A DNA stretch of 64,000 bases. It comes from JBCBKP01 sp038521625 (GTDB taxonomy: Bacteria > Planctomycetota > Phycisphaerae > Phycisphaerales > UBA1924). Shown here piece by piece: positions 45,502-52,952 of this stretch (the first letter of the stretch is position 1; every line of letters starts with the position of its first letter). Under the pieces are notes generated by a model. That model made no database searches. It saw nothing but the letters and a program-made list of their open reading frames with translations, and was not told where the DNA came from. Position numbers and translations under genes: made by a program. Location of the stretch: positions 1 to 64,000 of the forward strand of contig JBCBKP010000004.1 in assembly GCA_038521625.1 (NCBI GenBank), given 5' to 3'.

Positions 45502-48243
45502 CTAGCTCGGGCAACCCTGGAAGAAGAGGGCGACGAACGCGTCGACGTCGGCCTGGTTGACGATGTCGGTCGGCTCGGCGAACGCCGCGACGGCGGGGTC
45601 ATCGGCGAAGAACAGCGTCACGAACTCCGCGGCGTCGAGCTGGGTCAGACGGCCGAACGGGAAGACCAGGTCGGCGTCGTTGCATGGGCCGGGGACGCGG
45701 GTGATCCGCACGCCCCCGGTGGTGAACGGGCTCACGAAGTCACCGCCGAAGAAGTCGGTGATGAAGCGGATCTCGAAGGGGTCGCCGTCTCGGAGCGTGC
45801 CCGCGAGACGGATGTTCCGCTGGTCGGCGGTAAACAGGCGTGACTCGCCGAAGGCGAGCGGCGGGTCGAGGGGCTCCCCGTCGAGCGTCGCCTGGCGGAC
45901 CAGGAACTCGAACACCCCGGCACCACCCAGCGTGTAGCTCTGGATCAGCCCTCCCGCGATCGTCGTGAGAGCCTCGGCTTCCGAACGGAGGCGTCCGATC
46001 TGCGGCGAGCCCTCGATCAGCGCCGTGACGTTGCGGTCGGTGCCCTGGCCGGCCCTGCGTACCTCGATCTCTTCGAACGTGCCTCCCCGGACGACCTGGC
46101 GGCCCTCGCTGTCGAGCAGCGTGGGCCCGAACGTGCCGGAGAGGAACTCGACGCTGGCGCGGTCTTCGACCCGTAGTTGCTCGATTTGCGCATCGCGGAT
46201 TCTGGATTCCGCGTCGCCGATGATCCTGGTAAATCCGGCAACGATCCCGTTCTCGAGGTCGAATCGGGCAGCACTCGTGAGAGCTATCTCGGCCCGGAGA
46301 TTGCTGGTCGTTACCTGGCTCCCGGCGTCGATGGCCAGGCCGCGGAGCGAAACATCGCGGAGCTCGGCCTGCGATCGCTCGATCGCGACGAACAGATCGG
46401 CGTGGTCGCCGCCCGTGATCTGGGCCTGGCTGTCAACCAATGTGAGTTCACCGTCGTCGCTCGCACCGCCGGTGATCGCAACGATCGAGCGGGTTGCGGT
46501 CTGGTTGCCGCGGATAGTGCCGCTCTCGATGGTCAGCGAGGCCTCAGAGGCGACGAACGCTTCGGGCAGGACGGCATCCCCTCGAACGACGAGCGACTCG
46601 CCCGGTCGGAGGCCTTTCTCCGAAGCGACACCGGTCTCGATCACGGCGGGGTTGGCGCTGGAGTTCGGAAGCTCGGCCGAGATAAACTCGATCTGCGCCG
46701 GCGACCCGACCATGTCCACGATGCTGCCGGCGGGGTCGATGATGCCCCGGGCGATCGTGGTCACGACGGTGCCGTCCTCGAGCGTGGCGACGATGCGCGT
46801 CTGGCGGTCGAACGTCCTCGGCCCGTCGGTGGCGGGGACGCCGTCGACGAAGAACTCGCCGCCGATCAGGCGGACCGGCACCGTTTCGGCGTACTCGGCC
46901 CGCTCGAACAGCTTCCCGCCGCTGAAGGTCGCCGTGCTGTTCCCGCGCACCGACGCGCCCCCGCCGTCGGAACCCGACGAGATCAGAACGCTGTCGGCGA
47001 CATCGAATCCGAAGCCGAGCGCGCCGCCGTCGATGCGGACCGTCGATCCGGCGCAGACGGAGAGCCAGCGTCCGGTCTCGCCGCTGAGTAGCGTGAGGTC
47101 GCCGATGAGCATGAGGTCGTCGCCGGTCGACCCACCGTCGATCGTGAGCGAGCCCCGGAGGACGCGGTAGTCGTCCGGCGTTGTCTGACCGGGGCCGAGC
47201 GTGAGCGACTGGCCGGGGCGGAGGCCCCCGACGGGCAGGTCTTGAGGCATCGGATCGGCCGGCGGCGGCGAGGCGGGCTCGAGGGTGATCGCGCCGAAGA
47301 TGTTGATGAACTCGCGATCTTGCGGGAAGATGAAGACCGAACCATCTGCGAGCACACCCGCCAGCACGTCGCCCGGCGCGAGCAACGGCGACTGCCCGGC
47401 GATGGGATCTCCGTTGAGTTCAAAGTCGGCGCCCGTAATCAATCGCTCGGATTCTGCGCCCCCTCCGAGATCGAGTGCGGCGAGACGCCCGCCGGATAGG
47501 CGGAGGTTCTCGGTCCGAATGAACTCCGCGGTTCCGCCCGACATCTCGACGACGTTGGCCCACAGTGCACCCTCGAGCCAACCACGGGTGATCACCGCCC
47601 GCTCGACGAACGACCGATCGGCCAGCGATACCGCTCCGCCTTGTAGGTCGAGCAGTGTCTCGTTGAGGCTTGCGATAGAGGTGCCCCCTGGTCTGCGTAA
47701 GGCGTTGTGTACGCTCCCGCTCTCGACTCGGAGCGTGCCGCGTGTGAGTTCAACGGAAGTGTCCGAGGCGGACCCGCCCCCAATGTCGGCGCCCAGCACA
47801 TTGAGCGTGCCGCCGTCGACCACGATGCGGCCGGGGCCTCCGCGCCGAGTGCCTTGCCGGAGATTCGCCACGGCACCGTCTTCGAGGACGAGGCCACCGT
47901 ACAGAAACGCGCCGTCGGCGTCGAGCGTCGCATCCGTCAGTCGACCGAGTTGTGCGGTCGATCCGGGCAGGAGGCGGATGGCGACACCGGGCCCTTGCAC
48001 GAGATGCGCAAAGACCGAACGATCCGTGACGCTGATCTCGGTGTTCGGCCCCTCGATCCCGCCGGCGATTGAGACCCGCCCTCCGTCGAAGATGTTCACC
48101 TGTGTGTCGGGTCCGACGTTGTTCAGGAAGGTCTCGTCGGGCCCCGTAATGTTCAGGACGGTCGTGAACTGGGCGCTCGCCTGCCCCGCGCCCAGCGCGA
48201 GGCCGGCGGCGGCCGATAGACCGATGGTCGTCTTCGTCGTCAT
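45502..48243 (-). CDS. Large secreted repetitive beta-helix protein with GC-type C-terminus
   Basis: 913 residues from ATG at 48243. Signal peptide (TIGLSAAAGLALGAGQASAQ), then a long series of short beta strands with turns such as GGRVSIAGG, RIVVDGGTLNVLGADIGGG, SLTIDGGSTGDDL and SLTIESGTIRGNQT, as in autotransporter-like or surface beta-helix proteins. A section starting GLRPGQSLTL (DNA about 47220) is repeated at GLRPGESLVV (about 46610), an internal duplication. The C-terminus has the twofold dockerin-like unit with Cys before and after (PCNDADLVFPFGRLTQ ... FFQGCPS). Codon use is somewhat looser in the middle. Likely a surface-layer or adhesion protein; function unknown. Confidence 0.75.
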   Translation of the reverse strand: MTTKTTIGLSAAAGLALGAGQASAQFTTVLNITGPDETFLNNVGPDTQVNIFDGGRVSIAGGIEGPNTEISVTDRSVFAHLVQGPGVAIRLLPGSTAQLGRLTDATLDADGAFLYGGLVLEDGAVANLRQGTRRGGPGRIVVDGGTLNVLGADIGGGSASDTSVELTRGTLRVESGSVHNALRRPGGTSIASLNETLLDLQGGAVSLADRSFVERAVITRGWLEGALWANVVEMSGGTAEFIRTENLRLSGGRLAALDLGGGAESERLITGADFELNGDPIAGQSPLLAPGDVLAGVLADGSVFIFPQDREFINIFGAITLEPASPPPADPMPQDLPVGGLRPGQSLTLGPGQTTPDDYRVLRGSLTIDGGSTGDDLMLIGDLTLLSGETGRWLSVCAGSTVRIDGGALGFGFDVADSVLISSGSDGGGASVRGNSTATFSGGKLFERAEYAETVPVRLIGGEFFVDGVPATDGPRTFDRQTRIVATLEDGTVVTTIARGIIDPAGSIVDMVGSPAQIEFISAELPNSSANPAVIETGVASEKGLRPGESLVVRGDAVLPEAFVASEASLTIESGTIRGNQTATRSIVAITGGASDDGELTLVDSQAQITGGDHADLFVAIERSQAELRDVSLRGLAIDAGSQVTTSNLRAEIALTSAARFDLENGIVAGFTRIIGDAESRIRDAQIEQLRVEDRASVEFLSGTFGPTLLDSEGRQVVRGGTFEEIEVRRAGQGTDRNVTALIEGSPQIGRLRSEAEALTTIAGGLIQSYTLGGAGVFEFLVRQATLDGEPLDPPLAFGESRLFTADQRNIRLAGTLRDGDPFEIRFITDFFGGDFVSPFTTGGVRITRVPGPCNDADLVFPFGRLTQLDAAEFVTLFFADDPAVAAFAEPTDIVNQADVDAFVALFFQGCPS

Positions 48244-48441
48244 GTGAGACCCCGTGCTGTCGACGCCCCGCCCCCACGCCGCGGCGCCGCTGGTCGTGTG
48301 CCGGCGTTGCACCGGCGCTCGCTCTGGGCTACCGGCCACGTCGTTGGCGGGTTGCGGCGGGATCGTCCGAGAGGCCGACTTCCGCGCGATCGGAAGGACG
48401 ATCGGTCACGGCGCGAGGGCAACCCCTCGCACGCCGCAGGA
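48244..48441. other. Upstream region of the large surface protein
   Basis: 198 nt between two minus-strand genes. GC-rich; GGGG 6-7 nt before ATG 48243 may serve as ribosome site. No convincing promoter boxes or gene. Confidence 0.35.
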
Positions 48442-49410
48442 CTAAACGACCCGGTTCGGCGGCTCGCGCCCTTCGAGGATGGCGCTCGCGTTCTCGGCGA
48501 CCATGACGGTCATCGCCTCTCGCCAGCGGATCTCGGCCGAGCCGATGTGCGGCGCCATGACGACGTTCTTCGCCCCGACCAGCCCCGGGTGGACCTTCGG
48601 CTCGTGCTCGAAGACGTCGAGGCCGGCGCCCCAGAGGTAACCGCGGGCCAGCGCGTCGGCCAGGGCCCGCTCGTCGACGACCGGCCCGCGGGCGGTGTTG
48701 ACCAGGATCGCGTCCGGCTTCATCAGCGCGATCTCGCGGGCGCCGATCTGGTGGCGGGTCGATTCGGAGAGCGGCGTGTGGACGCTGACGACGTCGGCCG
48801 CGGCGAGGCCCTCGTCGAGCGACACCCACCGGGCGCCGAGCGGGCTCTGCTCGTAGTGCACCTTGCGGGTGCGGGCCACGTACTCGATGCGCATGCCGAA
48901 GGCGAGGGCGCGGAGGGCGGTCGCGTAGCCGATGCGCCCGGCGCCGACGATCAGGAGCGTCTTGCCGGTCAGGTCCATGCCCATGAAGTCGCCCATGGCG
49001 AGCGGGCGGCCGGTCGCCCAGTCGCCCGAGCGCGCGTAGCGGTCGACCTCGATCAGGCGCCGGGCGGCGGCCATGACGAGCAGCCAGGCCATGTTGGCGG
49101 TGCCCTCGGTGACGGCGTCGGGCGTGTTGGTCACGGTCACGCCCCGCTCGCGGCAGGCCGCGAGGTCGATGTTGTCGAAGCCGACGGCATAGTTGCAGAC
49201 GCCGCGGAGGGCGGGGCCGGCGGCCTCGAGGATCTCGGGCCCGATCTTGTCGTGGAAGGTGGAGACGATGATCGCGGCGCCGCGGACGAAGTCCGGGGTG
49301 GTCTCCGGTCCGGCGCGGTCGTCGCCGAGGACGCGGACGTCGGCGCCCTCGATGCGGAGCTCGCCCGGCAGTGTGCGGCAGCAGGCGACGAGGGGCGTGG
49401 CGTCGGGCAT
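48442..49410 (-). CDS. D-2-hydroxyacid dehydrogenase (glycerate/glyoxylate reductase type)
   Basis: 322 residues. Substrate-domain VCNYAVGFDNIDLAACRERGV, the NAD fold TLLIVGAGRIGYATALRA, catalytic Arg in NTARGPVVDE, Glu in DVFEHEP and His in MAPHIGSAE. Length and the lack of an ACT domain exclude SerA; glyoxylate/hydroxypyruvate reductase or D-lactate dehydrogenase are the likely activities. The start is ATG 49410; a TTG 9 nt earlier is possible. No ribosome site is evident. Stand-alone gene. Confidence 0.92.
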   Translation of the reverse strand: MPDATPLVACCRTLPGELRIEGADVRVLGDDRAGPETTPDFVRGAAIIVSTFHDKIGPEILEAAGPALRGVCNYAVGFDNIDLAACRERGVTVTNTPDAVTEGTANMAWLLVMAAARRLIEVDRYARSGDWATGRPLAMGDFMGMDLTGKTLLIVGAGRIGYATALRALAFGMRIEYVARTRKVHYEQSPLGARWVSLDEGLAAADVVSVHTPLSESTRHQIGAREIALMKPDAILVNTARGPVVDERALADALARGYLWGAGLDVFEHEPKVHPGLVGAKNVVMAPHIGSAEIRWREAMTVMVAENASAILEGREPPNRVV

Positions 49411-49601
49411 TGTGGACAACTCGCGGCGAGTGCGGGATCGGTTGCGTGGGGGCTCCGTGCGGGTAATCTAGAGCGGTCGATGCGGTGGCGTCGCGGCCCA
49501 TTCCGACCGGCCGACCGCTCCGCGAGACTCTGCCCGCGAGCGGTCGCGAGTGAGTGTGCGCCCGGAGGGCGCTACGGAGCGCTCAAGGAAGACCTAGGCG
49601 G

Positions 49602-50321
49602 TTGCGCGTGGTGTTCTGGAACATCCTGCACGGCGGCGGGCCGGAGCGCCTGCCGCTGATCGCGCTGGAGCTTCTCGAACAGGACGCGGACGTGATCGGT
49701 CTGTGCGAGTTCCGTGCGTGCCGCGGCGGGTCGCTGCGCGGGGTGCTGTACGACCACGGCTATGCCGACCAGGTGGCGCTGAGCGGCCCCGAGGGCGGGA
49801 ACGGTTTGCTGCTCGCGTCGCGTGTCGGGCTGGATCGCTCGAACGTCGGCGGTGCGCGAGATGGGCGCGATTTCGCGGGCGTTCTGAGCGCGATCGCGGG
49901 AGATGGCACCAGGATCACGATCGCGCACGTGCCGGCGAAGGGCGTGGGCGCGGCCCGGACGGCGCGGAATCTGGCGTGGCGGAGGCTGCTGGGCGTGGCT
50001 CGCGAGCACGCGGGCGACCGTCACGTGATCGTGGGCGATCTGAATTGCACACGTCACCGGCTGGATGAGCCGGGCGCGACGTGCCGCGACCCTGCGATGC
50101 TGGGGCGGATCTCCTCGCTCGGGTACGACGACGCGTTCGCGTCACGCCGGCGGGAGTATTCCTGGGTTTCTCATCGTGGGACGGCGTACCGGCTCGATCA
50201 CGCGTTCTGTTCACGCGCGGTCGCGGGCGGGCTGACGGGGGCCGAGTACGCCCGATCGCCTATGGAACAAGGGCTTTCCGACCACGCGCTGGTGCGTCTC
50301 GAGGTCGATCCGGGCGGGTGA
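49602..50321 (+). CDS. Endonuclease/exonuclease/phosphatase-family hydrolase
   Basis: 239 residues from TTG at 49602. Metal-site residues are visible in order: VFWNILHGG (Asn), GLCEFRA (Glu), the catalytic VGDLNCTRH (Asp-x-Asn) and SDHALVRL at the end (Asp-His). The family includes DNA repair nucleases, sphingomyelinases and phosphoinositide phosphatases; with no signal peptide, a cytoplasmic nuclease or phosphodiesterase is likely. Start choice is uncertain (a GTG at 49608 or an upstream GTG at 49554); AAGGAAG lies 8-9 nt before the TTG. TAATCT at 49464-49469 is a possible -10 box. Confidence 0.82.
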   Translation: MRVVFWNILHGGGPERLPLIALELLEQDADVIGLCEFRACRGGSLRGVLYDHGYADQVALSGPEGGNGLLLASRVGLDRSNVGGARDGRDFAGVLSAIAGDGTRITIAHVPAKGVGAARTARNLAWRRLLGVAREHAGDRHVIVGDLNCTRHRLDEPGATCRDPAMLGRISSLGYDDAFASRRREYSWVSHRGTAYRLDHAFCSRAVAGGLTGAEYARSPMEQGLSDHALVRLEVDPGG

Positions 50322-50374
50322 AAGGCCGGAGAGACTGTGTTTTTCGAGGTTTTTTGTGCCCGATGGCCGGAAAC

Positions 50375-50390
50375 CCCTGAAAAAACAGGG
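50375..50390. other. A-loop hairpin upstream of the HU gene
   Basis: CCCTG (50375-50379), AAAAAA, CAGGG (50386-50390), in a 180-nt leader region containing T-rich tracts (GTTTTTCGAGGTTTTTTG). It may end the preceding transcript or belong to the HU leader. Confidence 0.4.
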
Positions 50391-50501
50391 TGAAATCGGG
50401 TGCGAGTGCCGATATCTTCGCGACGCCGGACGGAATCCGGCTGTTTCGAGAGCGAGAACCCCGGCGGTGCGCCGGGTTCCCGAGAGCAACGGAGCAGACA
50501 A

Positions 50502-50921
50502 ATGGCCAAGAGAACCGCGAAGAAAGCCACCAGGAAGAAGACTGTTCGCCGGACGACCAAGAAGCCGGCCGCCCGCAGCGCCGCCTCGCCGCGCCCGACC
50601 CGGATCACCTCGGCGCCGAAGCCGCGCACGAAGAGCGAGGTGATGACAATCATCTCCGAGCACGTCGGGATCTCCAAGAAGGAGGTCGCCGGCGTCTTCG
50701 AGGTCATGGGCCAGATGATCGCGGCGGACCTGAAGAGGGGCAAGGCCGAGGCGTTCACGGTGCCGGGCATGATGAAGGTCACCGTGCAGCGCAAGCCTGC
50801 GACGAAGGCCCGCAAGGGCGTCAACCCGTTCACCGGCGAAGAGATGATGTTCAAGCCCAAGCCGGCCCGGAACGTCGTCAAGGTCCGCCCGATGAAGGGC
50901 CTGAAGGACCTGGTCGGCTGA
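50502..50921 (+). CDS. HU-family DNA-binding protein with Lys-rich N-terminal tail
   Basis: 139 residues. Residues 1-40 are a histone H1-like tail (AKRTAKKATRKKTVRRTTKK), followed by an HU/IHF fold: KSEVMTIISEHVGISKKEV helices, AFTVPGMMKVTVQRKPATKARKGVNPFTGE (core RKPATKARKGVNPFTGEE, corresponding to the HU DNA-binding arm RxxRxGRNPxTGE with a changed spacing) and KVRPMKGLKDLV. Compacts the nucleoid. ATG at 50502 with CGGAG upstream; a near-perfect hairpin (about 50456-50478) sits just before that site, and an intrinsic terminator follows. Confidence 0.92.
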   Translation: MAKRTAKKATRKKTVRRTTKKPAARSAASPRPTRITSAPKPRTKSEVMTIISEHVGISKKEVAGVFEVMGQMIAADLKRGKAEAFTVPGMMKVTVQRKPATKARKGVNPFTGEEMMFKPKPARNVVKVRPMKGLKDLVG

Positions 50922-50956
50922 TCACCCGAGCGTGACGTGATCGAGAACCGAACGGC

Positions 50957-50982
50957 GCGGGGCCCGGGCAACCGGGCCCCGC
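50957..50982 (+). terminator. Terminator of the HU gene
   Basis: GCGGGGCCCGG (50957-50967), GCAA tetraloop, CCGGGCCCCGC (50972-50982), then TGCTTTCT: perfect 11-bp stem 36 nt after the stop. Confidence 0.92.
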
Positions 50983-51004
50983 TGCTTTCTGGGCCCCGGG
51001 CCGG

Positions 51005-51010
51005 CATACT
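51005..51010 (+). promoter_or_regulatory. -10 element for psuG
   Basis: CATACT, 6 nt before the second of two in-frame ATGs (51014 and 51017), so 51017 is taken as a leaderless start. Confidence 0.45.
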
Positions 51011-51016
51011 GACATG

Positions 51017-51895
51017 ATGCGGCTCGACGTCGTCAATCGGCTTGAGGACCCCGCTCGGGCGGTCGCGCTCGAGACCACGCTGCTCGCCCACGGCGTGCCG
51101 CGGGGGTCGGCGATGCCGCTGGCGGGCCGGCTGGCGGACGCGGTGCGAGCGGGCGGAGCGGAGCCGGCGCTGGTCGGGTTGATCGGCGGGCGTCCAATGG
51201 TCGGGCTGGACGACGATGATCTCCGGGCGTTCCTCGAGGGCACGCCGGCGAAGGTATCGCTCTCGAACCTGACGATCGCGATGCACCGGCGGGAGGACGC
51301 CGCGACGACGGTCTCGACGACGGCGACGATCGCAGCGCAGGCCGGCGTGCGTGTGTTCGCGACCGGCGGGCTCGGTGGCGTGCACCGCGGCTATGGCGAG
51401 TCTCTAGACGTCTCGAGCGATCTGCTGGCGCTCTCGCGGACGCCGATCGTGGTGGTCGCGAGCGGCGTGAAGGCGATCCTCGATGTGCCATCGACGCGGG
51501 AGGCGCTGGAGACACTCGGCGTCCCGGTCGTCGGCTGGCGGACGGACCGGTTCCCTGGTTTCTACCTGCGGGACGGGGGCGCGGGCGTGGACGGGCGGTT
51601 CGATTCGATCGAGGATCTCGCGGCGTTCTGCGGGGCGCACCTCTCGACGGCGAGCTCGGCGGTGCTGGTATGCAACCCGGTGCCGGCCGAGCTGGAGCTC
51701 GATGCCGGGGCGTGGGCCTCGTGGCTGGAGTCGGCGGAGATCGAGGCGAGCGAGGCCGAGGGACGCGACCGGACGCCGCTCGTGCTCGCGGCGCTGCACC
51801 GGCTGAGCGGGGGCGAGACGCTGAGGGCGAATCTCGGGCTGGTCGAGTCGAACGCCGGGCTGGCGGGGGGGCTCGCGGCGAAGCTGCCGGCCTAG
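51017..51895 (+). CDS. psuG: Pseudouridine-5'-phosphate glycosidase
   Basis: 292 residues. Family blocks: ALETTLLAHGVPRG, VGLIGGRPMVGL, KVSLSNLTIAMHRREDAATT (catalytic Lys region), FATGGLGGVHRGYGESLDVS and VVASGVKAILDVPSTREALE ending ETLGVPVVGWRTD. The enzyme breaks pseudouridine 5'-phosphate into uracil and ribose 5-phosphate. The partner kinase psuK is not adjacent. The stop is shared, in CTAG, with the convergent response-regulator gene. Confidence 0.95.
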   Translation: MRLDVVNRLEDPARAVALETTLLAHGVPRGSAMPLAGRLADAVRAGGAEPALVGLIGGRPMVGLDDDDLRAFLEGTPAKVSLSNLTIAMHRREDAATTVSTTATIAAQAGVRVFATGGLGGVHRGYGESLDVSSDLLALSRTPIVVVASGVKAILDVPSTREALETLGVPVVGWRTDRFPGFYLRDGGAGVDGRFDSIEDLAAFCGAHLSTASSAVLVCNPVPAELELDAGAWASWLESAEIEASEAEGRDRTPLVLAALHRLSGGETLRANLGLVESNAGLAGGLAAKLPA

Positions 51896-52296
51896 GAACG
51901 GCGGAGCGCGGCGAGCTCGAGGACTGTGCGGACGCGCATCTGGAGGGCGACGCGGTTCACCGGCTTGGTGACGAAGTCATCGGCGCCGGCCTCGGCGGCA
52001 CGCTCGACATCGGCGGGGTCGTGCAGGGCGGTCACCATGACCACCGCGATCTCGCGGGTGGAGTCGTCCTGCTTCAGCTTCTCGCAGACCTGGTAGCCGG
52101 ACATCCGGGGCATCATCACGTCGAGCAGGATGACGTCGGGCGGCTGGTTCTCGACCGACCGGAGCGCGGACTCGCCGTCTGGCACGCAGCGGACGGGGCA
52201 GCCCAGCTCGTCGAGGTACTCACGCAGGAGTTCGGCGTTCTGGGGGTGGTCGTCGACGACGAGCACGCCGCGGGAGTTTGCGGGGTCGAAGGCCAG
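51892..52296 (-). CDS. Single-domain response regulator
   Basis: 134 residues of a receiver domain only: acidic pair D15-D16 in VLVVDDHPQ, phospho-acceptor D59 in VILLDVMMPRMSG, T89 in VMVTAL and K111 in FVTKPV. There is no output domain, so it acts by protein contact or phosphotransfer, like CheY or DivK. The proposed start is CTG at 52296, because GGAGG lies exactly 8 nt upstream; the next canonical codon, GTG at 52266, would cut into the first strand. TATACT (52346-52351, minus strand) is a good -10 box with a GC hairpin in the leader. No histidine kinase is near. Confidence 0.88.
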   Translation of the reverse strand: MAFDPANSRGVLVVDDHPQNAELLREYLDELGCPVRCVPDGESALRSVENQPPDVILLDVMMPRMSGYQVCEKLKQDDSTREIAVVMVTALHDPADVERAAEAGADDFVTKPVNRVALQMRVRTVLELAALRRS

Positions 52297-52345
52297 TCTT
52301 CGTTCCTCCGGGTGGAGTGGACGCCCCGGCGGGGCTTGAGGGCTA

Positions 52346-52351
52346 AGTATA
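52346..52351 (-). promoter_or_regulatory. -10 element of the response-regulator gene
   Basis: TATACT on the minus strand about 50 nt before the CTG start; the leader holds a GCCCCGCCGGGGC self-complementary stretch (52323-52335). Confidence 0.5.
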
Positions 52352-52386
52352 GGGGACGGCCGAGGGTGGCCCGTCGGAGGCACGTG

Positions 52387-52839
52387 ATGGCGGCTGAGCA
52401 GAGCGACTTGATGGGGCCCCCGCCCGCGGGCGTTTGGTCTGACCGGTTCGTTCAGCCGGAGCTTGACGTGCTGCTCGACGCGATCGATGGCGCGAAGCTG
52501 CCCGCGGTGCGCGAGTTCCTCGACCGGACGCTCGAGCACTTCGAGGCCAAGGCCCGTGTCTCGTGGCGTGGCCTGCCCTGGCGATGGACGGTCGAGATCG
52601 TGGTCCCCGGGGAGGACGAGCCGATCGCGTTCGTTGTCTGCAACCCGGTCCGGCCCGGGGTCGCGGTCTCGGTGCGGCTGACGACGCTGGAGACGGTCCA
52701 GGCGAGCGATCTGAGCGCCGCGGCGCGTGACGCGGTGACGCACGCGCCGGCGGTTGGCGACCGGCTCTGGATCGAGCTGGACGCGACCGCGAACGCCACG
52801 CTCGGCGACGTTCGGGCGTTGGCCCGTCCCTCGTCCTGA
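52387..52839 (+). CDS. Hypothetical protein
   Basis: 150 residues from ATG at 52387 with GGAGG 6 nt upstream. Helical N-terminus (LDVLLDAIDGAKLPAVREFL), then a beta-rich part (KARVSWRGLPWRWTVEIVVP, AFVVCNPVRPGVAVSVRL). It resembles DUF3788-like proteins in outline only. No signal peptide. 113 nt upstream of the PBP4 gene on the same strand. Confidence 0.6.
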   Translation: MAAEQSDLMGPPPAGVWSDRFVQPELDVLLDAIDGAKLPAVREFLDRTLEHFEAKARVSWRGLPWRWTVEIVVPGEDEPIAFVVCNPVRPGVAVSVRLTTLETVQASDLSAAARDAVTHAPAVGDRLWIELDATANATLGDVRALARPSS

Positions 52840-52952
52840 GCGGGCGACTGATACATCCGGATCCGCACTCGCGAGGGCGTAGTCGCTGGGTGCCGGCGGG
52901 CTGGAGTGGCGCCCTCGGCGCTGCCGATAGTCTCAGCGGCGAGGAGGACGCG

